Source: an uncultured Bacteroidales bacterium (GTDB lineage: Bacteria; Bacteroidota; Bacteroidia; Bacteroidales; UBA4417). From it: 43,602 bases of DNA. The notes under the pieces were generated by a model. The model did no database searches. It saw only the letters and a program-made list of their open reading frames with translations, and had not been told where the DNA came from. The stretch's first letter is position 1. Each line of letters begins with the position of its first letter. Location of the stretch: the NCBI GenBank assembly GCA_903878265.1, contig CAIRHD010000293.1, positions 1 to 43,602 of the forward strand, written 5' to 3'. A program made the translations under genes and the position numbers. Positions 33,579 through 43,149 of this stretch are shown piece after piece.

Positions 33579-35939
33579 CTAAAAATGAATCCTATACTGC
33601 ATCATCGGGAAGAAACCTAACTGGTTTACATTGGTAACTTCGTTTTTCGATGGGCTGTAGGTTTGCATCAGTATGTTGTTGTGGTCGGTAAAATTTTCGA
33701 TATAAAACACCCATTCCTGTGAAACTCTGCGCCAGTTGAGCCTATATCCGAATTTTATATCTGCTTTAAAAAACGCATCAAACTGTTGGCTATACGCCTT
33801 TGTTTCATCATATTTTGTTGTGCCTGCATTCTGCGAAGCTACCAAATCAATCGGGGTATAGCGTTTTCCACCGGCGTAAGTCATTTTAAAATCGATATTG
33901 AATGTGGATTTGCTATTAATCGTAAACTCTTTGCCAAACAACACGTTAGCAACATAATTTCCGTTAAATGCTGTATTCCTTTCTATACTGTCGCTGCCTT
34001 TGTATTTTGATTCAAACAATGATAACGTTGCCAGATAATAGTAGTTTTTATGAAAGAACCGTTCAACTGTGAGTTCCATTCCATAATTTTTTCCTGTACC
34101 GGTATTTTCCAAACTATCCTGCGCTCCAACGCCCCATCCAGCTCCTGTATTCAACATGCTGAACGAAGTGCTATTTTGCTCAACAGGCACATCGTAAAGA
34201 GTTTGATAATAAACTTCAGCTTTCAATCGGGTGTTTTGGGTTATGGAATTGTTATACCCTAAAACAAATTGGTGCGATTTAATGAAACCAAGGTCGTTGT
34301 TGGTTTGAATCAGTGAACCATCATCCATTTGCGTGCCAAGGAAGTAGGTGGACAATGCCTGAGTCCGCGAATGCAGGCCATATCCAAAACTAAGTTTCTG
34401 CTTTGTGTTTAACTGCCAGTTTGCACCGAACCGTGGTTCCACACTTGATGTCCCGTTGAGATCGAAGTAACTGAAATGGATGCCCGGCACAATGCTAAAC
34501 TTTTCGCTAAAACGATAGGTTGCCTGTAAATAAGGCTGATATAAAGTAACCCCATTAGCTAAATTTTTGCTGTCGTCAATCAAAGGGCGTAATGTATTGG
34601 TTTCGCTGTCATAAATTTTCGACAGAAGATCAAACCCCATTCGATCTACGAGGAATCCTGCCCTGCCTGAAAACCGGCTGTTGTATTTTTTGTGGAGGAA
34701 ACCACTAAGCGAAGTGCGGAATTCGGCATAGTTGTGGTCGAGGAATGGGTGCGGGACACCAGTTATATCAAGCGTATCAATAGTTGTACCCCCTTTTTGG
34801 TAAATCCCCGAAAGGATGATTTTGTAATAGGTATGTTCATTCATGAAACGGGTGTACGATATTCCCGTTGCTCCCATCCTCGAACTGTTTACCAAATCCT
34901 GCCCTTCGCCAGAATACATGTCCTGAACATTGCCGCTTTTGCTGTCGAGCATGGCTATTTCGCTGTCGCCACCCAATCCGAAAAACGTAATCTTTCCTTT
35001 TTTAACCGGGAAATTGAGTTTGAACGAAAGGTCTTTGTATTTCGGAATTCCGGTGGTACCCAAGTCTATTATTCCATCCATAAGTTCAAGAGTGGAATAG
35101 CGGAAATTGGCTAAATAGGAAGCCTCGTGTTTTTTGCTGAAAGGGCCTTCGGCACCCACTTCAAAACCATTGAACCCAACCTGGAAAAGCTGTTCGTGTT
35201 TCTGGTTGTTGCCATTGCGCATGTTCAGGTCGAATACACCGCTTAGTGCATTGCCATATTCGGCGGGGAAAGCACCTGTGAAGAAATCGCTGTTTTCGAG
35301 CAGGTTATTGTTAAGCATACCAACTGGTCCGCCGGTTGTGCCGCCTTCGGCAAAATGGTTTGGGTTGGGTATATCGATATCTTCGAGCCTCCATAGCAAA
35401 CCGCTGGGCGAATTGCCCCGGATAATAATATCGTTGCGCTGGTCGTTGGCCGAGGACACGCCAGCATAGTTCATAGCCATACGGGCCACATCACCACGGC
35501 TTCCCGCATATTTTTCGGTTTCCTCTACAGAAAAGGTGCGGGCGCTTACAGTTGCCATTTGGTTTCGGGTCTGATCCTTGCGTGCCGAACCGGTAATTAC
35601 AACACCACTGCTCATGGTTACATTTTCCTCAAGTTCTACCTCAAGTACAACTTCTTTCACCGAATTAACAATTATCCCCTGAAAGGTGGCTGGTTTGTAC
35701 CCGATATAGCTAACCTGAATGCTTTGACGGCCAATTGCCACCTTTTCGAGACGGAAATTCCCATCGTTGTCGGTAACAGTTCCGGTTAAAGGTTGAACGT
35801 CGAGCAACACTACGTTTGCACCTGGTAAAGATGTTTTCGAATCCTTGTCGATAACATGGCCGCGGATGGTTTGAACCTGTTGCGCCCATCCATAAGTTGC
35901 AACAAGTATGATCAATGTAAAAATAAATAGTCGTTTCAT
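33579..35939 (-). CDS. TonB-dependent outer-membrane receptor
   Basis: 786 aa. The signal peptide (ending TYGWAQ) is followed by a carboxypeptidase-regulatory-like beta domain at about 23-105 (IRGHVIDKDSKTSLPGANV), a plug domain (about 125-240, with NDIIIRGNSPSGLLWRLEDI) and a 22-strand-type barrel to a C-terminal aromatic, YRIHF. The plug shows EYGNALSGVFD, as in other Bacteroidota receptors. No SusD-like partner lies alongside, so it is a stand-alone receptor rather than a SusCD system. The likely cargo (metal chelate, peptide, other) cannot be inferred from the sequence. It may be co-transcribed with the oxidoreductase, but a 187-base gap with a promoter-like site separates them. Confidence 0.93.
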   Translation of the reverse strand: MKRLFIFTLIILVATYGWAQQVQTIRGHVIDKDSKTSLPGANVVLLDVQPLTGTVTDNDGNFRLEKVAIGRQSIQVSYIGYKPATFQGIIVNSVKEVVLEVELEENVTMSSGVVITGSARKDQTRNQMATVSARTFSVEETEKYAGSRGDVARMAMNYAGVSSANDQRNDIIIRGNSPSGLLWRLEDIDIPNPNHFAEGGTTGGPVGMLNNNLLENSDFFTGAFPAEYGNALSGVFDLNMRNGNNQKHEQLFQVGFNGFEVGAEGPFSKKHEASYLANFRYSTLELMDGIIDLGTTGIPKYKDLSFKLNFPVKKGKITFFGLGGDSEIAMLDSKSGNVQDMYSGEGQDLVNSSRMGATGISYTRFMNEHTYYKIILSGIYQKGGTTIDTLDITGVPHPFLDHNYAEFRTSLSGFLHKKYNSRFSGRAGFLVDRMGFDLLSKIYDSETNTLRPLIDDSKNLANGVTLYQPYLQATYRFSEKFSIVPGIHFSYFDLNGTSSVEPRFGANWQLNTKQKLSFGYGLHSRTQALSTYFLGTQMDDGSLIQTNNDLGFIKSHQFVLGYNNSITQNTRLKAEVYYQTLYDVPVEQNSTSFSMLNTGAGWGVGAQDSLENTGTGKNYGMELTVERFFHKNYYYLATLSLFESKYKGSDSIERNTAFNGNYVANVLFGKEFTINSKSTFNIDFKMTYAGGKRYTPIDLVASQNAGTTKYDETKAYSQQFDAFFKADIKFGYRLNWRRVSQEWVFYIENFTDHNNILMQTYSPSKNEVTNVNQLGFFPMMQYRIHF

Positions 35940-36251
35940 TTGTTTATGTTTTTTGTTTGATGTTGCAAAAATGAAACAGTATTAGAAAGTACGAAATTCT
36001 TTTCCGACGAAATGAAGAAAAACGAGGATGAAAGTAACAAAATTTGGGGATGAAATAAAAAAATATTTGTTTGGTAAAGGTCGATGGCGGACTTGGAGAA
36101 GATAGCCATGGAGAAAAGAGAAAAGCGGATGGGAACTTTTAGTTGGGAAATGTTTTTCAAGAGCTTTTTGTCCTTGAACAAACCCATTTGTTGTGAACCG
36201 TTTTTTTTAGCCCGAAAAGCAATATAACATTACTACAATGGGTTTGAAAGT

Positions 36252-36269
36252 ATTGATATTAATATCAAT
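36252..36269. promoter_or_regulatory. Perfect 18-bp palindrome, possible operator
   Basis: ATTGATATTAATATCAAT is its own reverse complement. It lies about 310 bases upstream of the ABC ATPase gene and about 310 bases upstream of the divergent receptor. It is too AT-rich to act as a terminator, so a dimeric-regulator site is the more natural reading, though chance in AT-rich DNA is possible. Confidence 0.4.
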
Positions 36270-36508
36270 GGGCATGAACTATGTTGAACAATATGTAACC
36301 GTAAAGAAGGCTAACCCTGCCAGAACGATATTTTTGAGCCGCACTTTTCATAAAAATATATGTTTGCGAATGGGGGTTGGCCATCTTTGTTATTTTATAA
36401 TGGTTCATTATAATTAATTGTATATCAAGTAATATGATTAGCTCGTTGCGGATATTTTTGGCGGATGTGATCTTGGTTTGTAACTTTAATCAGCGTATTA
36501 GCGTCAGA

Positions 36509-36516
36509 TAGTTTTG
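36509..36516 (+). promoter_or_regulatory. Candidate -7 element of the ABC-M1 operon
   Basis: TAGTTTTG fits TAnnTTTG and lies 44 bases before the ATG at 36561. The nearest upstream TTTG (36477-36480) is 28 bases away, beyond the normal spacing. Confidence 0.3.
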
Positions 36517-36560
36517 TGCATTTTCGGAGTCAAAACTTATAACAAAATTCAGTCAGCAGC

Positions 36561-37433
36561 ATGGATTTACAGATCAAAAATCTTAACAAGCAATACAGCA
36601 ATGGAGTTGTAGCGCTCAATAATGTGAGCTTAACCATCAGCAAAGGAATGTTCGGTCTGCTTGGGCCAAACGGAGCCGGAAAATCATCGCTTATGCGCAC
36701 ACTTGCCACCTTGCAGGATGCTGACAGCGGAACAGTAACCCTGGGCGATATTGATGTATTAAACGATAAGGAGTCATTGCGAAAGGTGTTAGGTTATCTG
36801 CCGCAGGAATTCGGGGTTTATCCTCGTACATCGGCTGCCGAACTTCTCGACCATCTTGCCTTATTAAAAGGATTTGACAACCGCAGTGAGCGGAAAGAAA
36901 TAGTAAACCAGTTACTTATCAAAACCAACCTTTACGAACTCCGGAAAAAATCAGTAAGCAGTTTCAGTGGAGGTATGAAACAGCGTTTCGGGATTGCACA
37001 ATCCCTCATCGGAAATCCAAAACTGGTTATCGTTGACGAACCTACCGCTGGCCTCGACCCGGGCGAGCGAAACCGTTTTTACAATATACTTAGCGAAATA
37101 GGCGAAAATATTATCATTCTGCTTTCGACTCATATAGTTCAGGATGTACGAGAGCTTTGCACGCAAATGGCGATTATGGACAACGGCAAAGTGCTGTTCA
37201 GCGGCAATACTGATGATGCGTTACAACTGGTTAAAGGCAAGGTGTGGGAGAGAAAAGTCGAGAAATCGGAACTCCCAACCTACCAGATGGGGTACAAAAT
37301 AGTTTCTAATAAGCTCGTTGGTGGTAAACCTCTAATTCATGTTTTTTCAGAAACAGATCTGGACGAAGGCTTTGTACTTGCTGAGGAAACCCTTGAGGAT
37401 GTGTTCTTTGCCAAATTGAACGAATTGATTTAA
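36561..37433 (+). CDS. ABC transporter ATP-binding protein
   Basis: 290 aa. Walker A is GLLGPNGAGKSS at about residue 34, the signature is SFSGGMKQR, Walker B is KLVIVDEPTAGLDP, and the H-loop is LLSTHIV. It is of the ABC-2/NatA-type class that powers permeases without separate binding proteins. The C-terminal 60 residues are a short regulatory extension. It lies 18 bases upstream of the permease-M1 fusion and forms a two-gene operon with it. Transport direction is probably export, as for most ABC-2 systems; substrate unknown. Confidence 0.95.
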   Translation: MDLQIKNLNKQYSNGVVALNNVSLTISKGMFGLLGPNGAGKSSLMRTLATLQDADSGTVTLGDIDVLNDKESLRKVLGYLPQEFGVYPRTSAAELLDHLALLKGFDNRSERKEIVNQLLIKTNLYELRKKSVSSFSGGMKQRFGIAQSLIGNPKLVIVDEPTAGLDPGERNRFYNILSEIGENIIILLSTHIVQDVRELCTQMAIMDNGKVLFSGNTDDALQLVKGKVWERKVEKSELPTYQMGYKIVSNKLVGGKPLIHVFSETDLDEGFVLAEETLEDVFFAKLNELI

Positions 37434-37451
37434 CCTTTATTCCTTGAAATT

Positions 37452-40400
37452 ATGTGGATATTTATAAAACACGAGTGGAAATGCTGGTTAAGCTCACCCA
37501 TGGTGTGGATTTTCCTGATCATTAACACGCTTATGGTTTTCGGGGCAGTATCATCCGACAATGTAAATATAGGCGGAAGTGTTGGGAGCGTGCATAAAAA
37601 TGCTCCTTACGTTATCCAGACTTATTACGGCGTTATGTCGCTTGTAAGCCTCCTGATGACAACCGCCTTTATGAATGCAAGTGCCAACCGCGACTTTCAT
37701 TACGGGATGTACCAGTTTGTATTTTCGTCACCAATACGGAAACGCGATTATTACTATGGAAAGTTTATAGGTGCAGCAAGCATTTCGGTAATTCCTTTGC
37801 TTGGTGTTTCGCTTGGAAGCCTTATCGGACCTTTTATGCCATGGGTTCAACCCGAAAGATATAGCCAGGTAATATGGTCAGGACATATACAGGGATTACT
37901 CACTTTCGGCATACCAAACACCATTATTGCGGGTGTGATGCTTTATGCACTCGCAATTCTTTTCCGCAATAATATTGTTTCATTTGTGGGAGCCATGTTC
38001 ATATTGGTTTTCTATGTGGTTTCGTCAGGATTTACTGCTGATATCGAAAAGGAATGGCTGGCAAATATCCTGGATCCTTTTGGATTCAGACCTGAAAGTA
38101 TTATTGCAAAATACATGACTATTGATGAGAAAAACCTACATCCAGTGCCACTGGTCGGTGCTCTGTTATTAAACAGGATACTCTGGCTTGGTATTAGTTC
38201 TGCTATATTGATAGGTGCTTATTTCAGGTTCTCATTCAATACCCGGAAAGAAAGGGTCAAAAAGGATAAGGTTGTTTTGAAGGAAGAAGCACCAACCGTA
38301 ACCTCTTTAAAAGCTCACGACCCGCATAATGCAGGTAGATATTTCTTTGGCACTTTATGGTACCTTGTTCGTTTCGAAACAAAAGCAATTATTAAAAATC
38401 CTGTGTTTATCATTATTGTGATGCTCGGGCTATTAAACCTTACCGGCAGCATTACCAGTTTCACTGGTCGCTATGGAGTAGATCAGTTCCCGGTTACTTA
38501 CGATGTAATCGACAGTATTCGTGGCTCGTTTTATCTTTTCATCATCGCTATCATTACTTTTTATACCGGTGTGCTGATTTGGAAGGAGCGCGATTCGAAA
38601 ATTGATGAAATCCAGGATGCTACACCTGTAAAAGCAGGTTTGTTGTTTACCTCCAAGCTTGTTGCCATGGTGGCAGCCACAGCACTTGTAATTGTACTTT
38701 CAATCCTTGCAGGTATTACGGCCCAGACTCTTTTCGGCTACCATCGCTACCAAATTGATGTGTATGTAAAGTCGTTGCTGGTAATGGATATGCTATCATT
38801 CGCTTACCTTATCGTGATTGCCCTGTTTTTCCATTATATCATCAACAACCGGTACATTGCCTATTTCGCTTTTGTAGCATTTGTAATATTGAACCAATTT
38901 ATCTGGGGCCTGTTTGAGATTAATACCAATATGCTGAAGTTCGGTGGTTCGCCATCGGTTACTTATTCAGATATGAATGGGTTCGGACCTTTTGTGAGTT
39001 CAGTTGCCTGGTTCAATATTTATTGGACACTCGCAAGCATCTTCATTGCGCTTATAGCCTTTACTTTCTTTATCCGGGGAAAGGAATACGATTTCAGTAA
39101 CCGATTAAAAACTTCCGGTAAACTGCTGCTGAAGAATAAACTGGCAGCAATTGCCATTCTTTTAGTATTTATTGTTTGCGGAGGGTTCGTCTACTACAAC
39201 ACTAAAATACTGAATTCGTATGATTCGCCTAAGGAAAGCGAAAACAAACAGGCCGAGTATGAGAAAACCTATAAAAAGTTTGAACCCATTATTCAGCCAC
39301 GATTCTATAAACTCAACTACACTATCGACCTGTTGCCTTACCAGCGCAGCATGGCTGCAAGTGTTGACGCCTGGGCACGAAATATTTCCGGTTCGCCAAT
39401 AAAGGAACTGCATTTTACTATGTCTCAGTTGACGGACAGTGTGCAAATCACGATTAAGGGCAGCAAACTTAAACTTTGCGACAACCGACTGAAATACAGG
39501 ATTTATACACTTAATAAACCCTTGCTTCCCAACGATTCGGTTTTAATAAAGGTTGATTTGTGGAGTATCACCAAAGGTTTTGAGAATGAAGTCAGTTTCA
39601 AACAGCTTACGCAGAATGGCACTTTTTTCAACAACACTGATATAATGCCAACACTTGGATACAGCAACGGACTTGAGATCAACGATAAAAACAAACGGGT
39701 AAAACTGAAACTTTCAAAACGGATACGAATGCCAAAACTGGATGAAAATAATATGCTTGCCCGTGCCAATACTTATATCAGTACTGATGCTGATTGGGTT
39801 GAAGTAAACACGGTTATTAGTACTTCTCCAGACCAGATAGCCGTTGCTCCTGGAAGCCTTATAAAAACCTGGGAATCCAATGGCCATAAGTATTTTAACT
39901 ACCACCTCGACAAGAAATCACTGAATTTCTACTCCTTTATATCGGCCCGTTACGAAGTTGCCTGTAAAAAGTGGAAAGAGGTTGACCTCGAAGTTTATTA
40001 CACCAAAGAGCATGCTTACAATGTTCCTAATATGCTCCTTAGCCTTGAGAAATCACTCGAATATTACACTACTAATTTCGGGCCTTATTACCACAAACAA
40101 TGCCGGATTGTTGAGTTTCCCAGGTATTCCAGTTTTGCCCAGTCGTTTCCTGGAACCATGCCTTACAGCGAAGGTATCGGGTTTATAATTGATCTGCGTA
40201 AAGTTACTAACGATGACATTGATCAGGTTTTCTACATAGTTGCTCACGAAATGGCACATCAGTACTGGGCACATCAGTTTTGCGGTGCCGGTATGCAGGG
40301 CAGTGAGATGATGAGTGAAAGTTTTGCCCAGTATTCTGCTCTTATGGTTATGGAACATGAATATGGCAAGGACAAGATGAAGAAATTCCTTGAATACGAA

Positions 40401-41027
40401 ATGGATGGATACCTCCGGGGAAGAAGCACGGAACCGGAAGCCGAGCGCCCACTTATGAAAACTGAAAACCAGGGATATATCCATTATCAAAAGGGCAGCG
40501 TAGTAATGTACTACCTTAAGGAAATGATTGGAGAGGATAAAGTAAATTCAGCCTTACATTCTCTGATAGATTCCTTTGCTTACAAAAATCCTCCTTATGC
40601 TACTTCGTGGTCAGCGGTGAGGGCTTTCCAAAAGGTAACGCCCGATAGTTTGCAGTATCTTGTATCCGACCTGTTGGAAAATATCACACTTTTCTCAAAC
40701 AGTGTAACGGAGGCTAAATACAGGAAAATAGGGGAGGGGTATGAAGTTACCCTAAAAACCAGTTCCGAAAAATTCAGGGCTGATACGCTGGGAAAAGAGA
40801 CTGCCCTTCCTATTGCCGATTATATTGACATAGGTGTGTTTGCCAAACCCACAAACAAGAAAAATCTTGGAAAAGCCCTTGTTTATAAGCGCTTGAAGAT
40901 AAACCGCAAAGAAAACACTTTCACTTTTCGCACACTTGAAAAACCGTACCAAGTTGGTATTGATCCATACAACTATATGGTTGACAGGTTGCCGGACGAT
41001 AACCTGCGAAAACCGGACGAATTATAA
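37452..41027 (+). CDS. ABC-2 permease fused to M1-family zinc aminopeptidase
   Basis: 1191 aa. The N-terminal part (about 1-600) has some 12 membrane segments in two ABC-2-like sets: it starts MWIFIKHEWKCWLSSPMVW, and the second half opens near RFETKAIIKNPVF. From about 620 the soluble part begins, with an all-beta domain and then the peptidase. The zinc site is H932-E933-M-A-H936 with E956 in MMSESFAQY as third ligand. Nineteen residues separate HExxH from it, where textbook M1 enzymes have 18, but related permease-fusions share this. No GAMEN motif is obvious; GTMPYSEGIGF may take its place. It would couple transport to cleavage of N-terminal residues at the inner membrane; topology suggests the peptidase is periplasmic. 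This architecture recurs in Bacteroidota; its physiological role is not known to me. Confidence 0.92.
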   Translation: MWIFIKHEWKCWLSSPMVWIFLIINTLMVFGAVSSDNVNIGGSVGSVHKNAPYVIQTYYGVMSLVSLLMTTAFMNASANRDFHYGMYQFVFSSPIRKRDYYYGKFIGAASISVIPLLGVSLGSLIGPFMPWVQPERYSQVIWSGHIQGLLTFGIPNTIIAGVMLYALAILFRNNIVSFVGAMFILVFYVVSSGFTADIEKEWLANILDPFGFRPESIIAKYMTIDEKNLHPVPLVGALLLNRILWLGISSAILIGAYFRFSFNTRKERVKKDKVVLKEEAPTVTSLKAHDPHNAGRYFFGTLWYLVRFETKAIIKNPVFIIIVMLGLLNLTGSITSFTGRYGVDQFPVTYDVIDSIRGSFYLFIIAIITFYTGVLIWKERDSKIDEIQDATPVKAGLLFTSKLVAMVAATALVIVLSILAGITAQTLFGYHRYQIDVYVKSLLVMDMLSFAYLIVIALFFHYIINNRYIAYFAFVAFVILNQFIWGLFEINTNMLKFGGSPSVTYSDMNGFGPFVSSVAWFNIYWTLASIFIALIAFTFFIRGKEYDFSNRLKTSGKLLLKNKLAAIAILLVFIVCGGFVYYNTKILNSYDSPKESENKQAEYEKTYKKFEPIIQPRFYKLNYTIDLLPYQRSMAASVDAWARNISGSPIKELHFTMSQLTDSVQITIKGSKLKLCDNRLKYRIYTLNKPLLPNDSVLIKVDLWSITKGFENEVSFKQLTQNGTFFNNTDIMPTLGYSNGLEINDKNKRVKLKLSKRIRMPKLDENNMLARANTYISTDADWVEVNTVISTSPDQIAVAPGSLIKTWESNGHKYFNYHLDKKSLNFYSFISARYEVACKKWKEVDLEVYYTKEHAYNVPNMLLSLEKSLEYYTTNFGPYYHKQCRIVEFPRYSSFAQSFPGTMPYSEGIGFIIDLRKVTNDDIDQVFYIVAHEMAHQYWAHQFCGAGMQGSEMMSESFAQYSALMVMEHEYGKDKMKKFLEYEMDGYLRGRSTEPEAERPLMKTENQGYIHYQKGSVVMYYLKEMIGEDKVNSALHSLIDSFAYKNPPYATSWSAVRAFQKVTPDSLQYLVSDLLENITLFSNSVTEAKYRKIGEGYEVTLKTSSEKFRADTLGKETALPIADYIDIGVFAKPTNKKNLGKALVYKRLKINRKENTFTFRTLEKPYQVGIDPYNYMVDRLPDDNLRKPDEL

Positions 41028-41142
41028 CTGATACGCTTGTAATGGATTATCCGCATACTGTAACCAAAAAAGTTTTACCTTTAGTAAACAAGGTTGAGCC
41101 CACAACGCAGTTGATAGAATCTGTACCTTTTATTCCGGCACC

Positions 41143-41345
41143 AACGGTCTTCTACACATCGTTGAAGTGCTATTCCGCAACGTTGACGGTCTATTCCACA
41201 TCGTTGACGGTCTATTCCATATCGTTGACGGTCTATTCCGCACCGTTAACGGTCTATTCCGCACTGTTGACGGTCTATTCCGGATAGTTGACGGTCTGTT
41301 CCGGATCGTTGATGGTCTATTCCGGATAGTTGACGGTCTTTTTCG
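41143..41345. repeat. 21-bp tandem repeat array, about 9.5 copies
   Basis: The unit reads GACGGTCTATTCC followed by a variable four or five bases and a conserved GTT. Nine full copies start at 41143, 41164, 41185, 41206, 41227, 41248, 41269, 41290 and 41311, with a partial tenth at 41332. The block GACGGTCTATTCC is conserved, whereas the middle (ACATC, ATATC, GCACC, GCACT, GGATA, GGATC) drifts in step between neighbours. Because 21 is divisible by three, the array keeps several frames open and yields 7-residue periodic phantom proteins. Confidence 0.93.
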
Positions 41346-41365
41346 CCCTCATCTACATCAATAAA

Positions 41366-41400
41366 CCGCTTCGAGGGATGGTGATAACCCTCGAAGGGGT
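41366..41400. repeat. TTCGAGGG hairpin element, first of two copies
   Basis: CTTCGAGGG (41369-41377) and CCCTCGAAG (41388-41396) form a perfect 9-bp stem with a ten-base loop, followed by GGGGTTTCATTT. A diverged copy at 41450-41490 lies within the coding end of ispG. It could act as a weak terminator for the ABC operon, but the following T tract is poor. Confidence 0.7.
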
Positions 41401-41444
41401 TTCATTTCCAAATTCACACATTTCCAAATTATCAAATTATTCAA

Positions 41445-43115
41445 TCAACCACTTCGAGGCTTGGTAAAAACCACTCGAAAGGTTTCATTTTCAAATTCAC
41501 ACATTATCGCATTATCAACCCAATCCCCTCCTTGCTTTATAAGCTCCACCAACTTCTGAATGGCCTCGTCGGGAAGCACATTTTTACATGCAATTTCTTT
41601 TCCTTTATAAAGCGTTACCTGATCTTTGCCTGTCCCAACATACCCATAATCTGCATCGGCCATTTCGCCCGGTCCGTTTACGATACAACCCATAACGGCA
41701 ATCTTCAAGCCTTTCAGGTGTTGGGTGGCGGTCTTTACCTGATGAAGTGTTTTTTCGATGTCAAAAAGTGTCCTTCCGCACGATGGGCACGAAATAAATT
41801 CGGTGCGTGTAATGCGTGCACGGGTAGCCTGAAGTATGGCAAAGGCTGTATTGTTAACTGTTTCAGGGCTTATATTTGGGGCAGTCGGTCTTATGGCATC
41901 ACCAATCCCATCAATTAGCAAACTGCTAAAATCAATGGCACTATGTATTTGAAATTGAAGGATATTGTCGGTTGAATAATTGTTTTTCAGCACGATAGGT
42001 TGCTTGTTTTCAAGAATTCTTTTATCAAGTGATTGTCTCATTTCCGAAGCATTTCCTTCCAAAACAGCCAGAAAATGGAGATGGTGATCGGACAAATTGC
42101 CCACTTTGTGAAAATGTTCATCCAACAAACAAGTTTCACCATCCTTTTCGGCAATAACTGCGACCGGGTAATTGCCGCCAATGCCCGAAACAGCTATGGT
42201 TTCGCGATGCTGATATTGGATTGGGTTAGAGGAGTTTTTACTAATAAGGTTCTGTTGGTCAAGCTTTCTATGAATGTTGTAACGTTCTGTGATTGCCAAG
42301 GCCACAGGAATTTCAATTTCGGGTGAGCCTGTAAGCGAAACTCGTATGGTATCGCCGATTCCGTTTTCGAGCAAGGAGCCAATGCCAGCTGCCGATTTAA
42401 CAATGCCATCCTCACCATCGCCTGCTTCGGTAACGCCAAGATGTATTGGGAAATTCATGTTTTCGGCCAACATTTTTTCCACCAACAACCGGGTAGCTTG
42501 CACCATCACGCGTACATTGCTCGACTTCATCGAAAAAACCAGGTTGCTGAAACTCTCATCCAAACAAATCCTGCCAAATTCCATTGCACTTTCCACCATT
42601 CCTTCGGCTGTGTCACCATACTTGTCCATGATGCGGGCACTAAGCGAACCGTGGTTGGTGCCAATCCGTATTGCTGTGCCATTTTGCTTGCAAATATTCA
42701 ATAACGGCCTCAAGCGCACAGCAATCCTTTCAAGTTCTTCATCGTAATCCTGCAAGGATGATTTGCTGTTCGTTGTGCGCTTATCGCAATAATTTCCGGG
42801 ATTTATCCGTACTTTTTCAACAATACCGGCAGCTATTTCGGCAGCGTTTGGATTGAAATGGATGTCTGCAATTAGCGGAACTTTTATGCTTTTTTGCAGT
42901 AAACCTTTTTTGATCAAAGCCAGATTGTTGGCTTCTGTAATTCCCTGAGCTGTAATGCGTACCATCTCGCAACCGGCATTTACTAAACGGACACACTGCT
43001 TGATAGTTGCCCCAATATCATTGGTATCTGTGTTGGTCATGGATTGCACCCTGATTGGAAAATACCCGCCGAGAGGCAGGTCGCCAATGCTTATAATTTC
43101 GGATTGGAAGGACAT
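41445..43115 (-). CDS. ispG: 4-hydroxy-3-methylbut-2-en-1-yl diphosphate synthase, long form
   Basis: 556 aa from ATG 43115 (SFQSEIISIGDLPLGG follows the usual N-terminus; a TTG at 43136 would add seven residues without support). The protein makes HMBPP from MEcPP in the MEP isoprenoid pathway and needs a [4Fe-4S] cluster: ligands are visible in CPSCGRTLFDIE and in MGCIVNGPGEMADADYGYVG. The TIM-barrel half begins IRVQSMTNTDTND. An insert of about 200 residues between barrel and cluster domains is the long form known from Bacteroidota, Chlamydiae and plants. After the expected end at GGDWVD about 23 more residues follow, encoded by an intergenic repeat. Monocistronic, with the ABC operon convergent downstream. 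Confidence 0.95.
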   Translation of the reverse strand: MSFQSEIISIGDLPLGGYFPIRVQSMTNTDTNDIGATIKQCVRLVNAGCEMVRITAQGITEANNLALIKKGLLQKSIKVPLIADIHFNPNAAEIAAGIVEKVRINPGNYCDKRTTNSKSSLQDYDEELERIAVRLRPLLNICKQNGTAIRIGTNHGSLSARIMDKYGDTAEGMVESAMEFGRICLDESFSNLVFSMKSSNVRVMVQATRLLVEKMLAENMNFPIHLGVTEAGDGEDGIVKSAAGIGSLLENGIGDTIRVSLTGSPEIEIPVALAITERYNIHRKLDQQNLISKNSSNPIQYQHRETIAVSGIGGNYPVAVIAEKDGETCLLDEHFHKVGNLSDHHLHFLAVLEGNASEMRQSLDKRILENKQPIVLKNNYSTDNILQFQIHSAIDFSSLLIDGIGDAIRPTAPNISPETVNNTAFAILQATRARITRTEFISCPSCGRTLFDIEKTLHQVKTATQHLKGLKIAVMGCIVNGPGEMADADYGYVGTGKDQVTLYKGKEIACKNVLPDEAIQKLVELIKQGGDWVDNAIMCEFENETFRVVFTKPRSG

Positions 43116-43149
43116 CTTATAAAGGTAAAAGTTCAAAAGGAAAAGTTTA

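Larger units (their letters stand above)
35940..36560. other. Divergent intergenic region between receptor and ABC transporter
   Basis: About 620 bases without a convincing gene. A minus-strand ORF just upstream of the receptor lacks coding character. It includes the perfect palindrome at 36252-36269 and a -7-like element at 36509, both listed separately. Nothing else is recognised. Confidence 0.5.

Noticed and set aside
35936..36187. 83-residue minus-strand ORF upstream of the TonB-dependent receptor
   Set aside because: It has no domain or signal, overlaps the receptor start and consists of AT-rich leader DNA.
41143..41345. CRISPR array
   Set aside because: The units are contiguous 21-mers without unique spacers, and no cas gene lies in the window.
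41042..41364. Two overlapping short ORFs over the 21-bp array, with 7-residue repeats
   Set aside because: Both exist only because the unit length is divisible by three. Neither has a promoter, non-repetitive domain or recognisable start context, and two frames cannot both be coding.
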